Positions 10,265-20,563 of a stretch of 64,000 nucleotides of DNA are shown here, piece by piece. The notes beneath the pieces were generated by a model that was not told the DNA's origin, did no database searches, and saw nothing but the letters and a program-made list of their open reading frames with translations. The DNA comes from Bacteroidia bacterium (lineage in GTDB: Bacteria; Bacteroidota; Bacteroidia; Chitinophagales; Chitinophagaceae). How positions within the stretch are numbered: position 1 is the first letter of the stretch; the number at the start of each line of letters is the position of its first letter. The stretch covers positions 1 to 64,000 of the forward strand of contig JAUHYD010000010.1 in the NCBI GenBank assembly GCA_030426665.1, in the 5' to 3' direction. The position numbers were made by a program, and so were the translations under genes.

Positions 10265-10735
10265 TTATTGATACTTCACCTGCTCCGGCAAAAACATCCC
10301 GGCATTTCCATTATTTCGTATCACATCACGTACCAAAGTAGACGATATGGTTGAGTACTGAGGTGCGCAGGTAAGGAAAAAAGTAGCGATATCCGGAGCC
10401 AGCATGCGGTTCATATCCGCAATTGCCTTTTCATATTCAAAATCACTGATGTAGCGTATACCCCGCAATATATAGTGCGCATCCACCTTTCGACAAAAGT
10501 CAACCGTCAGTCCTTCATAACTCATCACCTCCACCCTCGGGTCGTCCTTAAATATATCCCTAATCCACCCCGCACGTTGCTCAATGCTGAACATAGGCTT
10601 CTTAGAGGAGTTGACACCCACACCAACTATCAGCTTATCAAACATGGGCACTGCGCGCTCTATAATATCCACATGCCCACGCGTTACAGGGTCAAACGTT
10701 CCAGGAAATAAACATATACGCTCCATACTACTCAT
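10265..10735 (-). CDS. coaD: Phosphopantetheine adenylyltransferase
   Basis: CLFPGTFDPVTRGHVDIIERA and YSTISSTLVRDVIRNNGNAGMFLP. Confidence 0.95.
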   Translation of the reverse strand: MSSMERICLFPGTFDPVTRGHVDIIERAVPMFDKLIVGVGVNSSKKPMFSIEQRAGWIRDIFKDDPRVEVMSYEGLTVDFCRKVDAHYILRGIRYISDFEYEKAIADMNRMLAPDIATFFLTCAPQYSTISSTLVRDVIRNNGNAGMFLPEQVKYQ

Positions 10736-11273
10736 TTGGTTGCAAGAAAAATGTAAAGACTGTCGTGCCGTAATTCTTCATCTTCATAAAATTCGGGTGA
10801 GTTTGATAGTCATTTCTTGGAGTATGCTCCAAAACAAAGATACCCCCGGGCAATAGTAGATTGCGGTCAAATATCATCAATGGCAACTCGTCTATACTAG
10901 CCAATGCATACGGCGGGCCGGCAAAAATGAAATTATATTGCTCTGTATGCTGCTTTACAAATTTAAAAACGTCTGCCCGTACAATCTGAATGCTATCCTC
11001 TATGCCCAATTCCTTCACCGTCCTTTTGATAAACGCCACAGTGACAGGATCTCTTTCTACCAAAGTAAGGTCAGTTGCACCCCGAGACGCCAGTTCATAA
11101 CTGATACTGCCTGTACCGCCATAAATATCAAGGGTCTTTAACCCATCCAGCGAAATCATATTCGTCAGGATATTAAACAACCCTTCCTTCGCCACTTCAG
11201 TGGTGGGACGGGCAGGAATTTTTGCCGGAGGATTAAAACGACGCCTCCCAAATTTTCCACCTACTATACGCAT
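10728..11273 (-). CDS. rsmD: 16S rRNA (guanine966-N2)-methyltransferase RsmD
   Basis: MRIVGGKFGRRRFNPPAKIPARPTTEVAKEGLFNIL...DIYGGTGSISYELASRGA; overlaps coaD. Confidence 0.92.
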   Translation of the reverse strand: MRIVGGKFGRRRFNPPAKIPARPTTEVAKEGLFNILTNMISLDGLKTLDIYGGTGSISYELASRGATDLTLVERDPVTVAFIKRTVKELGIEDSIQIVRADVFKFVKQHTEQYNFIFAGPPYALASIDELPLMIFDRNLLLPGGIFVLEHTPRNDYQTHPNFMKMKNYGTTVFTFFLQPNE

Positions 11274-12109
11274 AACATCAATTGGTTTGCGAGAGTTATT
11301 GCCGGGTCCCAACGCTCATGCAGCGTGAGCCCGTTCCCTCCCTTCAATCCGGGAAAATATTGTGTAAGTTCATTAATGACATCATACTCCATTCCTGTAA
11401 GCCCGTTGCATACCAGGTTCAATTTTGAAGCATCGATGTAATTCTCCTTACACAACAACTTAACAGCATAGGCAATATCCTCTGCGCAAGTGTAATCAAA
11501 TACTTTGTGCCACAACAACTGACTATAATTGTGCAGTGTGGCAGTAACCTGTTCAGGCCCTATACAGCACTGCAAAAACAAACTCTGTGCGTGTTTGTCT
11601 CTGAAGTGATAGGCGGCAAGAGGAAACACAGCAGCCTTTTTGAAATTTATCTTTACTAATTCAGAAATGTTTACCGGAATAGCCTGCAAATAGTTTGCGG
11701 CATCGTTTTCCAAATGTTTTCTTTTTACTACTTCATTTGCTTCAACAAAAAACACTTTACGCAACCAGTTCTCTGCCGCTTCTTTCGCATAAAGCTCATC
11801 AGGAACAATCAGGTTTTTATCTGTATTTATAAAGACGCCTTTTACTTTTTCCCTAACCGCAAGCAATGGTTCATTGGCAAACAATTGTTCAAAAAAGTCT
11901 AATTCCCAAACCGGTCTGTCTTCGCCGTACCCGTTATAGTGGATGGTCAAAAGTTCTTTTGAAATGCTGAAACCAGCAACATATACCCCACGCGGAACAA
12001 GCACACCTATCACGAGGGCAACTCTGGACAGTAGTGTTTCGTCCTCACGCACATTATAAATCTGCTCGAATCCGGTATTTGTTTCCACAGTCATTTTTTT
12101 ATAACACAA
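11264..12109 (-). CDS. DUF3822 family protein
   Basis: 281 aa; position overlapping rsmD-coaD as commonly seen in Bacteroidota. Confidence 0.7.
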   Translation of the reverse strand: MCYKKMTVETNTGFEQIYNVREDETLLSRVALVIGVLVPRGVYVAGFSISKELLTIHYNGYGEDRPVWELDFFEQLFANEPLLAVREKVKGVFINTDKNLIVPDELYAKEAAENWLRKVFFVEANEVVKRKHLENDAANYLQAIPVNISELVKINFKKAAVFPLAAYHFRDKHAQSLFLQCCIGPEQVTATLHNYSQLLWHKVFDYTCAEDIAYAVKLLCKENYIDASKLNLVCNGLTGMEYDVINELTQYFPGLKGGNGLTLHERWDPAITLANQLMLCV

Positions 12110-12364
12110 TTATAGGCAAAAAGCACGGGAATTATGCTCATTCTGTTACTCCTCTCTCACGAATACCAACAACACGTAGCTTTTTTGTTCTTGCTAAAGT
12201 TTAACGACTACACGATAAGTCGCCCCCATTATTTCCTCAAAGGTAAACAATTGTAAAATCTACACTCAGGTTAATCAGAATATCGATACATTGTCTACTC
12301 TTTAATTTCGCCCAACAAACGGCAGTCTATTTTGTTTATATTTGCTCTCACTAAATGTTTGTAC

Positions 12365-13570
12365 ATGAAAAAATTTATCCTTTCTATTGTTTGTTTTTAC
12401 GCCTTAGGGCAGGCAAATGCAATTGAAACCTGGACGGTAAAAGCACCTATGCCAAGTCCAACAACAACATTCGGAATCGCGTCAGTTGACAGCATGATTT
12501 ACTGTATCGGCGGAGCCGATGTTACCGGGGTTTTAAGTAGCGTATACGCTTATAATGTTTATACAGACGTATGGACAACAAAGACATCGATGTCCACAGC
12601 AAGAGGAGAACTTGGTGTTGCACAAGTAGCCGGAAAAATATACGCCATCGGAGGGTTTACTTCCGCCGGAGCTTTGAATGTGGTTGAAGAATACGATCCT
12701 GCCACTGATACCTGGACTACAAAGTCTCCAATGCCTACTGCCCGATCGCAGTTTTCAGTGTCAGTTATAGGCAACAAAATATACGCAATTGGCGGATACC
12801 CCGGCTCTTATGCAACGTTGGAGATATACGACCCTACTACCGATTCATGGAGCACCGGCAGTTCAATGTCTTTTGGCAGAATACAGGGCCGCGGAGCTGC
12901 TACATTGGGTGGAAAGCTATTTTTTGTGGGAGGAAAAAATTACGCAAACAATGTCTACTACGATAGCTGCTCCATATACGACCCTTCCTCCGACACATGG
13001 TCGACAGGGACAAACATGCCATTTCAGAGGTTTGCGGGAAGCATTGCATACGCTAATAGCAGGCTATATTACTTCGGAGGGGCAATAGGCACACCTGCAA
13101 GCCCCGAAATTCCTAACTTTAACAGTAATGTATATTATGATTCAACTAGTGGCTCATGGGTAACCGCACTTTCCTGCCTGAAAAAGCGTTCCAGCGGTTC
13201 GGCAGTTGAGGGCGCTAATGGCAAGATATATTATATAGGCGGTCTCGATAGCGTGGGAAATGTAGTAGACTGGAACCATGAATACGCTCCTGATTACCTA
13301 ACAACCAATGTTAGCGAATATAACAGTGCTGGCAATGTTAGCGTCTATCCGGTACCATGTGATGGTCGGCTTATGGTAAATGTCGGCAACCTAAATGCAG
13401 CGGACTGTTCATTTAACGTTGTATCTATCTCCGGACAAATCATTGAAGTGCCGTTTACTTATACAAACGGTATATTTTCAGCAGACATGACAAATGTGGC
13501 GTCCGGTGTTTACATAGTACAACTGAATAGTAAGGACGAAATATACAAACAATCAATTATCGTAAAATAG
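12365..13570 (+). CDS. Kelch-repeat secreted protein with T9SS sorting domain
   Basis: Repeated WxxxxxMPxxRxxxxxxxxxxxIYxIGG units; C-terminus VSVYPVPCDGRLMVNVG...GVYIVQLNSKDEIYKQSIIVK. Confidence 0.9.
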   Translation: MKKFILSIVCFYALGQANAIETWTVKAPMPSPTTTFGIASVDSMIYCIGGADVTGVLSSVYAYNVYTDVWTTKTSMSTARGELGVAQVAGKIYAIGGFTSAGALNVVEEYDPATDTWTTKSPMPTARSQFSVSVIGNKIYAIGGYPGSYATLEIYDPTTDSWSTGSSMSFGRIQGRGAATLGGKLFFVGGKNYANNVYYDSCSIYDPSSDTWSTGTNMPFQRFAGSIAYANSRLYYFGGAIGTPASPEIPNFNSNVYYDSTSGSWVTALSCLKKRSSGSAVEGANGKIYYIGGLDSVGNVVDWNHEYAPDYLTTNVSEYNSAGNVSVYPVPCDGRLMVNVGNLNAADCSFNVVSISGQIIEVPFTYTNGIFSADMTNVASGVYIVQLNSKDEIYKQSIIVK

Positions 13571-13596
13571 GGCCAAAAGATACTTTTCGCTCAAGA

Positions 13597-13638
13597 AAAC
13601 ACCCGCTGCGCTAATCTCCAATCGCGCAGCGGGTGTTT
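13597..13638 (+). terminator. Rho-independent-type hairpin after Kelch gene
   Basis: Perfect 15-bp stem AAACACCCGCTGCGC / GCGCAGCGGGTGTTT, 12-nt loop, followed by ATTTTTTAT. Confidence 0.85.
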
Positions 13639-13823
13639 ATTTTTTATAGTATTACGTAATCTGAAAGCAATCATATACAACCCATGTATACTTAATGACG
13701 ATTTAGTTTCATTTAAACAACAAACTACATACATCAACCAAAATATTCAATTATTGGCAACCTAATTATTGAGACACAGCATCACTAAAAAGAGTTTTGA
13801 CGAGACAAACGTCTAACTCATAC

Positions 13824-15020
13824 TCACTTTTCCAATTCTGACAATTTGCTCCTTACATACGGTAAGTCTTTCAACTTCAATTCTTTTTTCAGGTATTCAA
13901 TAGCTTTGACTTTATCGCCTTCAGCCGCATACAAATCACTCATACTATCATAAACATTATAACTACCGGGATAGTTATCTATGTTAAGTTGAAAAAAAGC
14001 ACGCGCTCGGTCAAACATATTTTTATACAAGAAGTAATACCCCTTTCCATTGATAAGACTTTCCGGAGGCAAAACCGCATATCCCATTTTTTCAGAGACC
14101 ATTTTATAGTGCTTCGAATAAAAATCCGGTGTGACAGCCATCTTATCTATTTCAGGTGGGACGGTAAACCTAAATACAAAACGCAAAGCATCATATATCG
14201 CAGGAAATGGTGCTGAGTTATGATCCTCGCTATCATAATACTTGCTCTTATAGAGCAAACCATTACCCTGGTGGGTTCTTACCAATTCATCAAAAACCAG
14301 ATTAGACCTTTCGACTATAGTAGCAAGCGTACTATCGCCCATTATACTATCTCTTTTCTCGGGAACAGAACCAGACCAACCAACATAAAGTGACTTGTTA
14401 GAGAAAGTATTACGTTTCATAACTGACGCAGACTGCCTTACTACTCTCTGGTTGTCCCAAAACAAAGCCGGGTCAACTGCTATATAGGCATTAAACAAAG
14501 ATGTATGATTTACTAACGTATTAACAGCAAGAAGCCCGCCGAGAGAATGACCTGCCAATACCCGATAAGGCGCAGTCGGATAGTGGATGTCTATATAGGG
14601 TATCAATTCCTCTTTCATAAATCGGGTAAACACTTCTCCTCCTCCAGACGTTCTCACAAGATTACTATCCTTCGGAACAGTACCATCGTGAGTGGGAGTC
14701 AGGTCCTTCATTCGGTCAATATTCTCTATCCCAACCAGTATCATCTCGGGACAAGACTTTGTTACATTACCGGTATACTGCAACATGCCGGCCACAGAGT
14801 AAAAAAAGACTTCTCCATCTAACAGATAAACGACCGGGTATCGTTTCCTTTCATAATCATTATTCCCTCTCGCCGTCGGCACCCGTACCCATACCGTTCT
14901 TCGTTCGCCAAGGACATTCGACCATATTGTATCCTTTTTCCCAATAACAATTTTGTTATCTGATTGTGCATTGGCTAATGCACTCAAACACAAAAACGAA
15001 ATCAAGATTGATATTTTCAT
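13824..15020 (-). CDS. Alpha/beta hydrolase (esterase D / Fes-like) with C-terminal TPR-like segment
   Basis: AGHSLGGLLA nucleophile elbow, PVVYLLDGE; signal peptide; C-terminal helical repeat. Confidence 0.85.
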   Translation of the reverse strand: MKISILISFLCLSALANAQSDNKIVIGKKDTIWSNVLGERRTVWVRVPTARGNNDYERKRYPVVYLLDGEVFFYSVAGMLQYTGNVTKSCPEMILVGIENIDRMKDLTPTHDGTVPKDSNLVRTSGGGEVFTRFMKEELIPYIDIHYPTAPYRVLAGHSLGGLLAVNTLVNHTSLFNAYIAVDPALFWDNQRVVRQSASVMKRNTFSNKSLYVGWSGSVPEKRDSIMGDSTLATIVERSNLVFDELVRTHQGNGLLYKSKYYDSEDHNSAPFPAIYDALRFVFRFTVPPEIDKMAVTPDFYSKHYKMVSEKMGYAVLPPESLINGKGYYFLYKNMFDRARAFFQLNIDNYPGSYNVYDSMSDLYAAEGDKVKAIEYLKKELKLKDLPYVRSKLSELEK

Positions 15021-15262
15021 TTTTATTCTTTTGAGATAGTTATGATAAATATCCGGTAGTACTCACAAAGTTTATTAAAATAGCGCAGACTTATATAAGG
15101 TGTACTGATATCTACATTACGATTAGGATATTCTGTTTCATGAATTAACGAACAATTTCACCCAAAAATTGTGCTCGTAAAGATGTCTTAATAATCAAAA
15201 TGGTTATTTTTCAGACTTAAATTACCGACATTAGCCCTAAATTGCCATTCATTTACAACTCG

Positions 15263-16036
15263 ATGATAGAAATTAAAAACATTAAAAAGAGTTTTGGAGA
15301 GAAAGGAGTACTTCACGACGTGTCGGCGACTATGAAAGCTGGCAATACAAATCTCATTATCGGCAGTAGTGGAAGTGGGAAAACAGTACTTATGAAAATT
15401 ATGATTGGCCTTATGCCCGTCGACTCCGGTTCTGTTTTCTACGAAGGAACAGACATTACCCAAATGGCAGAAAAGGACCTGAAAGAACTAAGGAAGCAGA
15501 TAGGTATGCTTTTTCAGGGCAGTGCTCTTTTCGATAGTAAGACAGTAGAGGCAAATGTCATGTTTCCCCTTGACATGTTTACCAGAGACACATATAGAAC
15601 AAAGCTAAAACGGGTTAATGAAGTACTGGCGCGCGTCAATTTAAAAGAAGTCAATAAAAAGTTCCCTGCTGAAATAAGTGGGGGGATGAAGAAAAGGGTC
15701 GCCCTTGCACGTGCTATTGTACAAAACCCAAAATATCTGTTCTGTGACGAGCCCAATTCAGGTCTTGATCCACTGACTTCGTTAGTGATTGATAAATTAA
15801 TAAAGGAAATTACCAACGAATACAACATTACCACCGTCATTAATACTCATGACATGAACACGGTGATGGAGAGCGGAGATTACATTTTATACCTCAACAA
15901 AGGATTTAAAGAATGGGAAGGCAGCAATAAGGATATTATCTTCAGCGATAACGAACAACTAAATTCTTTTATTTTCGCATCTGAGTTTTTAGCCAAAGCG
16001 AAAAAAATCAGTATGATTGAAGCAAACAAAAAATAA
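15263..16036 (+). CDS. MlaF-like ABC transporter ATP-binding protein
   Basis: IGSSGSGKTVLMKIMIGL Walker A; EISGGMKKRVALARAI; LFCDEPNSGLDP; ATG at 15263 preferred. Confidence 0.9.
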   Translation: MIEIKNIKKSFGEKGVLHDVSATMKAGNTNLIIGSSGSGKTVLMKIMIGLMPVDSGSVFYEGTDITQMAEKDLKELRKQIGMLFQGSALFDSKTVEANVMFPLDMFTRDTYRTKLKRVNEVLARVNLKEVNKKFPAEISGGMKKRVALARAIVQNPKYLFCDEPNSGLDPLTSLVIDKLIKEITNEYNITTVINTHDMNTVMESGDYILYLNKGFKEWEGSNKDIIFSDNEQLNSFIFASEFLAKAKKISMIEANKK

Positions 16037-16080
16037 CTTTATAGCTCAAAAATTCCGGCATTTTATAATATTTAAATATT

Positions 16081-16563
16081 ATGCATTTTAAAATAAACCT
16101 CACTCTTATTTCGGTACTCGTCATCGTATTATTCTTTTCAATTCCAACCTATAACCGGTGGCTGACGACAAACTTATTGAACCCAAACACAGGTTATACG
16201 GTACTTTCGAAGCAACTGGGCCTTGAACAAAGAATGAATAACCGATTCGGTTATCCGTATATGATATACAAAAACATGACGAACTACTTAGATAAGGCCA
16301 AAATAAAGAACCCGGTAATCTTGTTTCCACCTGACCAGTACTTAAAAGAACATAAAGTGGCAAACATGACCGTGGTAGAACCTCTTATTTTTTACTACTT
16401 CACAGGGCATAAGGCTGTTTGGTACGACAGTCCGGAAGTAGAGAAGGCCAATTATGTAATGATCAATGATGCTAATAATAATGTGTCGATACGAGAAATA
16501 AATAGCAAAGCCGAATTGGACGCTTTACTTGAAACCTTCAAAAAATATAAACTTACATTATGA
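16081..16563 (+). CDS. Hypothetical membrane-anchored protein
   Basis: 160 aa with N-terminal TM; 4-nt overlap (ATGA) with next gene. Confidence 0.65.
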   Translation: MHFKINLTLISVLVIVLFFSIPTYNRWLTTNLLNPNTGYTVLSKQLGLEQRMNNRFGYPYMIYKNMTNYLDKAKIKNPVILFPPDQYLKEHKVANMTVVEPLIFYYFTGHKAVWYDSPEVEKANYVMINDANNNVSIREINSKAELDALLETFKKYKLTL

Positions 16564-18002
16564 GTGTAACCGGGCTTATTTTTTTACTGGCAGCTCATTT
16601 CATCACGGGTGCAGGTATAATCAGACTATTCAAACTGCAACTTCCTGCGATTGCATTTGCATGTTTTTCAATTCTTATAGGTGTAACAATTTCGTCTTTG
16701 GTGCCCTGCGTATTAGAGCTGATGCACATACCAATCGTTAAGAGTAATATTTACATTGGATTGAGTGTCCTTGCAGCGATTACTTCTATACCCTTAATTA
16801 TTGGTGCAAAACAAATGAGTATACCTAAATTTTCGCCACCCAAAATATATGAAATGCCGTTTTTGATAGTTTTTACTTTTTTGGCGCTGGTGAGCATTTG
16901 GCGTTGTTTCTACTTCCCGCCTACCCCCCGCGATGTACTTACCGGTGCAGAGGTCATTGCCGAATATACCGTACGAGAACATACCATGATAAACTCAGTT
17001 TTCGATATAGATGTCCGGCTCAAGTCGTCGGCTAATAACTTGTTTAAGTCTCCTTTTATGACGGGGATACAAATAAACTATAAGTTACTTGTACAGCCAT
17101 TCGGTCAACTATGGTTAAGTGTAATGTTCCTAAGTTTTTCGGTTTGGTTTTACTCCACGCTAAGAACAATCGTTCATCCTTTTCTTGCGGGCGTTCTGGT
17201 ACTTATTTTCTTTTCGATACCCGACCTTTTTGCGTACACATACATAATCCTTTATGACTATGCAAGTATGGTATTCTTCTTTGGTGGGTTTTACTATATG
17301 ACCAAGTACATTGAAAACAAACAGACAAACTACCTACTCTGGATATCGTTTCTTTTCGGTCTGTCGACATTTATTCGCTCTGAGTCGATGATAATTGTAT
17401 TCTTTATGTCTGTTGTTCCAATGCTATATTTTTACAAGAGCAAAATGCCGATTCTTCAGATAGCCAAAACTGCCTTGTTATTTGTGTCAGGTAGCGTTAT
17501 ATTATTTTTGTTAGTTAACAATATCCTCGTCAAGCTGCTTATTCCCCTTCCGTCTGACCCAACATCTCTTATTAACTCAAACTTGACTGATGTTTCCGTA
17601 TTATTTAAGGGATTAAAAGACATAGTTACAGAACTTATAATTTCTTCAAGAACTGTCGCGGTATATGCTCATTTCTATTTCTTCTTTTTTGCAGTTGTGG
17701 TCATGGATGTAATATGGCCGAGAAAATATTCGCGGGATAGTGTCATTGCTCTTTTGGGTGTTTTAATAGTGTTCCTTAGTTTCGGAATTATGTGTTATAT
17801 ATTCCCCTTCTTCACCATTATAAACACGGTAAAACGAGGATTATTTAAGTTTATCCCTATTATGGTTTTATATATGGCCCATAGTGGGATTTTACAAAAA
17901 GTTTCCGATTACCTTAAAAGAAAAGAAGCCGGAATCAGCAAAAAAGTAACACCGGCAGTAGCTGCTACCCAACCAAAAAATAAAGGAAAGAAGAAGAAGT
18001 GA
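16560..18002 (+). CDS. Multi-pass integral membrane protein (glycosyltransferase/mannosyltransferase-like topology)
   Basis: 480 aa, about 10 TM segments, Lys-rich C-terminal tail. Confidence 0.65.
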   Translation: MSVTGLIFLLAAHFITGAGIIRLFKLQLPAIAFACFSILIGVTISSLVPCVLELMHIPIVKSNIYIGLSVLAAITSIPLIIGAKQMSIPKFSPPKIYEMPFLIVFTFLALVSIWRCFYFPPTPRDVLTGAEVIAEYTVREHTMINSVFDIDVRLKSSANNLFKSPFMTGIQINYKLLVQPFGQLWLSVMFLSFSVWFYSTLRTIVHPFLAGVLVLIFFSIPDLFAYTYIILYDYASMVFFFGGFYYMTKYIENKQTNYLLWISFLFGLSTFIRSESMIIVFFMSVVPMLYFYKSKMPILQIAKTALLFVSGSVILFLLVNNILVKLLIPLPSDPTSLINSNLTDVSVLFKGLKDIVTELIISSRTVAVYAHFYFFFFAVVVMDVIWPRKYSRDSVIALLGVLIVFLSFGIMCYIFPFFTIINTVKRGLFKFIPIMVLYMAHSGILQKVSDYLKRKEAGISKKVTPAVAATQPKNKGKKKK

Positions 18003-18050
18003 CAAGGAGTAGCCCCTATGACTTGCTTCCGGTTTGTTATAATTAATGCC

Positions 18051-19112
18051 CTACCGAAACGGGTTTGCAAACTGAGCATCTGCGACAAGAGAAGAATCGG
18101 AAATTGCCATTAAAAATGCTATTATACTCTCCTGCTCTTTTTCAGAAAGGTGGTTACCGCCTGTATGAGCAAACCCCATTTTTGAATCTATACCGACACA
18201 TAATGAAACACCCGAACTGTAAAATGACAGAACTTCTTCCAAAGTTCTGAATCTTCCGTCATGCATATAAGGAGCCGTAAATGCAAGATTCCTTACAGAA
18301 GGTATCTTAAACATACCACGTTCTTCCATAACCCCTGTAACACCTCCCCTGCCGGCATCTTTGTAGTCCTCATAATATTTGAAAGTATCCAGCCCATTGT
18401 TACTAAACTCAAACGTACTCCCTATCGGGTCCGAATCAGTAGTATGGCAATGAAGACAATCACCCTTTGTCATATCATTCATTAGCACAAATCCTTCAAG
18501 CTCCTGTTTGCTTAGCATTGTACTACCTTTTATAGCTCTGTCAAATTTTGAGCGGTATGACAATATTGTTCTTTCAAACTGCCCTATGGCATTACCAATA
18601 AGTTCACTATCAATCTCTTTGCCCCCAAAAGCTTCCCGAAACTTTCTGCGATAGAAAACACTCCTGCGCAAGCGAGACACTAACTCACTTACCGTCAACG
18701 CCATTTCACTACTGTCTGTAATAGGGTGAAAAACCTGAGACTCTACACATTCTGCCCTTCCGTCCCAGAAAAAAGAAGTATGCCAGTTCAAATTGAAAAG
18801 CGGAAGCGTGTTTCGTTTTTGCAGCTTCCCGTCTATTCCCTTTGAAAAACGAATACCACCATCGCTGAATGCATACTCCTGCTTATGACAGCTACCACAG
18901 GAGATGCTGCTATCTCTACTCAATAATGTATCATAAAACAAAAACCTGCCTAGCGCTACTCCACTATTTGTTATCGGATGTTCCGGCAACGGCATTGCCG
19001 GAAAAAGTGGCATCTGCGGAAAAAGGTACAACGAGCCGTTTTTGCCTGCTTTACCAAACCCGAAACAGACCAATAACAACAACAGAAGTATAACCCACAT
19101 CTTACCTGTCAT
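18051..19112 (-). CDS. Di-heme cytochrome-c peroxidase (MauG/CcpA family)
   Basis: Two CxxCH motifs: CGSCHKQ and CLHCHTT; LFYDTLLSRDSSISCGSCH; GMFKIPSVRNLAFTAPYMHDGRF. Confidence 0.93.
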   Translation of the reverse strand: MTGKMWVILLLLLLVCFGFGKAGKNGSLYLFPQMPLFPAMPLPEHPITNSGVALGRFLFYDTLLSRDSSISCGSCHKQEYAFSDGGIRFSKGIDGKLQKRNTLPLFNLNWHTSFFWDGRAECVESQVFHPITDSSEMALTVSELVSRLRRSVFYRRKFREAFGGKEIDSELIGNAIGQFERTILSYRSKFDRAIKGSTMLSKQELEGFVLMNDMTKGDCLHCHTTDSDPIGSTFEFSNNGLDTFKYYEDYKDAGRGGVTGVMEERGMFKIPSVRNLAFTAPYMHDGRFRTLEEVLSFYSSGVSLCVGIDSKMGFAHTGGNHLSEKEQESIIAFLMAISDSSLVADAQFANPFR

Positions 19113-19115
19113 TGG

Positions 19116-20030
19116 CTACCTTGAAATAATAACAGGAAACACATCAGAGTACAAATTAGTTTTAACCCGTAAATAGTATGTACCATTGGGCTGGTCGCTG
19201 ACATCAATGTAAAACTTAACCGGAACATTAGTAAATCGCTTCACTACCCGCCCCTGCATATTCACTAACTGCATTTCCTCTATGATGTGATACTTCTGTA
19301 CCTTTTTCGCTTCTATGTGTACAATACCGGTGGTCACCGTCGGAAACACCCTTATATCTTTATTGAGAGACGGGTCTACAACCAAACCATGCACCATAGT
19401 GATATGCATCATCATGTTGTCAATCATCCAACCTTCCCTGACACTATCAACAGAGTCTGATTTCAGCGTAAAACGAAACATCAAAGAATCTGTCAGACTC
19501 AAAAATGAATAGTCAAAACACAACCAAACATCCCTCCAGATACTATCTGTACCGGTAAACCCAAACTCTCCTGATATAAGTGTATCAATATTGGAAGAGT
19601 CAAAGCCATATAAATTGTAGACATAAGGGTTGTTAAATATATTGAACCATGTATTGCCTGTATCAACCGAAAACTCAACAATACCACCGTCGCTCAAATA
19701 CTCTATATCTAACTTTTGCTTCCATTGAAAAGCAAATATACCCCACGAGTAAGCCGGGTGAAACCTGACAATAAAAGAAGAAGAATCATTTACCGGATAT
19801 GGATTGACTGTATCTGTAACAATAACATTCGGATATGTAGCAGCACTATCAAAAATAACTTTTTGAGGTCTGCCTATCTGCCATACATTTCCATGTGCGG
19901 TATCTATGTCAACAAAAACAGAATTGAAAAGTGACGTATCTGCCCCGTCAAAGTACTGGTGATAAGTTTGTGCGTACAGCAAACTGCCGAAGCTCATTAA
20001 CAAGATAAGGGTAAGGAGTAATTTTTTCAT
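19116..20030 (-). CDS. Secreted protein with T9SS C-terminal sorting domain
   Basis: Signal peptide; C-terminal RVFPTVTTGIVHIEA...GTYYLRVKTNLYSDVFPVIISR. Confidence 0.8.
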   Translation of the reverse strand: MKKLLLTLILLMSFGSLLYAQTYHQYFDGADTSLFNSVFVDIDTAHGNVWQIGRPQKVIFDSAATYPNVIVTDTVNPYPVNDSSSFIVRFHPAYSWGIFAFQWKQKLDIEYLSDGGIVEFSVDTGNTWFNIFNNPYVYNLYGFDSSNIDTLISGEFGFTGTDSIWRDVWLCFDYSFLSLTDSLMFRFTLKSDSVDSVREGWMIDNMMMHITMVHGLVVDPSLNKDIRVFPTVTTGIVHIEAKKVQKYHIIEEMQLVNMQGRVVKRFTNVPVKFYIDVSDQPNGTYYLRVKTNLYSDVFPVIISR

Positions 20031-20097
20031 AAAAAACTAACAACGTATTAAAGGTACACAATATACCTTAATATTTTGTGTGTTTTATTAAGTAAAA

Positions 20098-20125
20098 AAA
20101 GAGATGTACTGTCGTACATCTCTTT
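20098..20125 (-). terminator. Hairpin terminator downstream of 20149..20436 (-)
   Basis: 12-bp perfect stem AAAGAGATGTAC / GTACATCTCTTT with 4-nt loop; A-run on + (U-run on minus transcript). Confidence 0.8.
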
Positions 20126-20148
20126 CGCTGAAAACTATATATAAAACA

Positions 20149-20436
20149 CTATTTCAATTTACAAGTTGCAGAAGTACCCAAGGTATCTGTATATCCGGCT
20201 TGGGCTTGAGCGCAAAATGAGGTAGCAGTTTTCAAATCCATGTCGTTTGCAGTATGGTAAACCGTATCATACTTAATGACAATAAAAGTATCGGGTGGAA
20301 TAATTTGTAATTCGCTTCTCGCAACAAAGCAAGTGCACTTATAATCACCAAATGGGTTATCGTCGCCTTTATCGCAGGAAGCAAAAAATGAAAGACCCAC
20401 GAAAAGGGATACAGCTATAGTCAGGAGTTTCCTCAT
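20149..20436 (-). CDS. Small lipoprotein
   Basis: MRKLLTIAVSLFVGLSFFASCDKGDD lipobox; ATG at 20436 preferred. Confidence 0.65.
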   Translation of the reverse strand: MRKLLTIAVSLFVGLSFFASCDKGDDNPFGDYKCTCFVARSELQIIPPDTFIVIKYDTVYHTANDMDLKTATSFCAQAQAGYTDTLGTSATCKLK

Positions 20437-20563
20437 AGAAATTCTATTTGTTGGTAAATGTAATGCATATTTCAAAAAATAAAAAGGGCTTCTATGGCTT
20501 TTCTGTGACATACCCTTTAGCATTTTTTATCTTACCTTTACAAAAAATTCAAATAATCAATTT

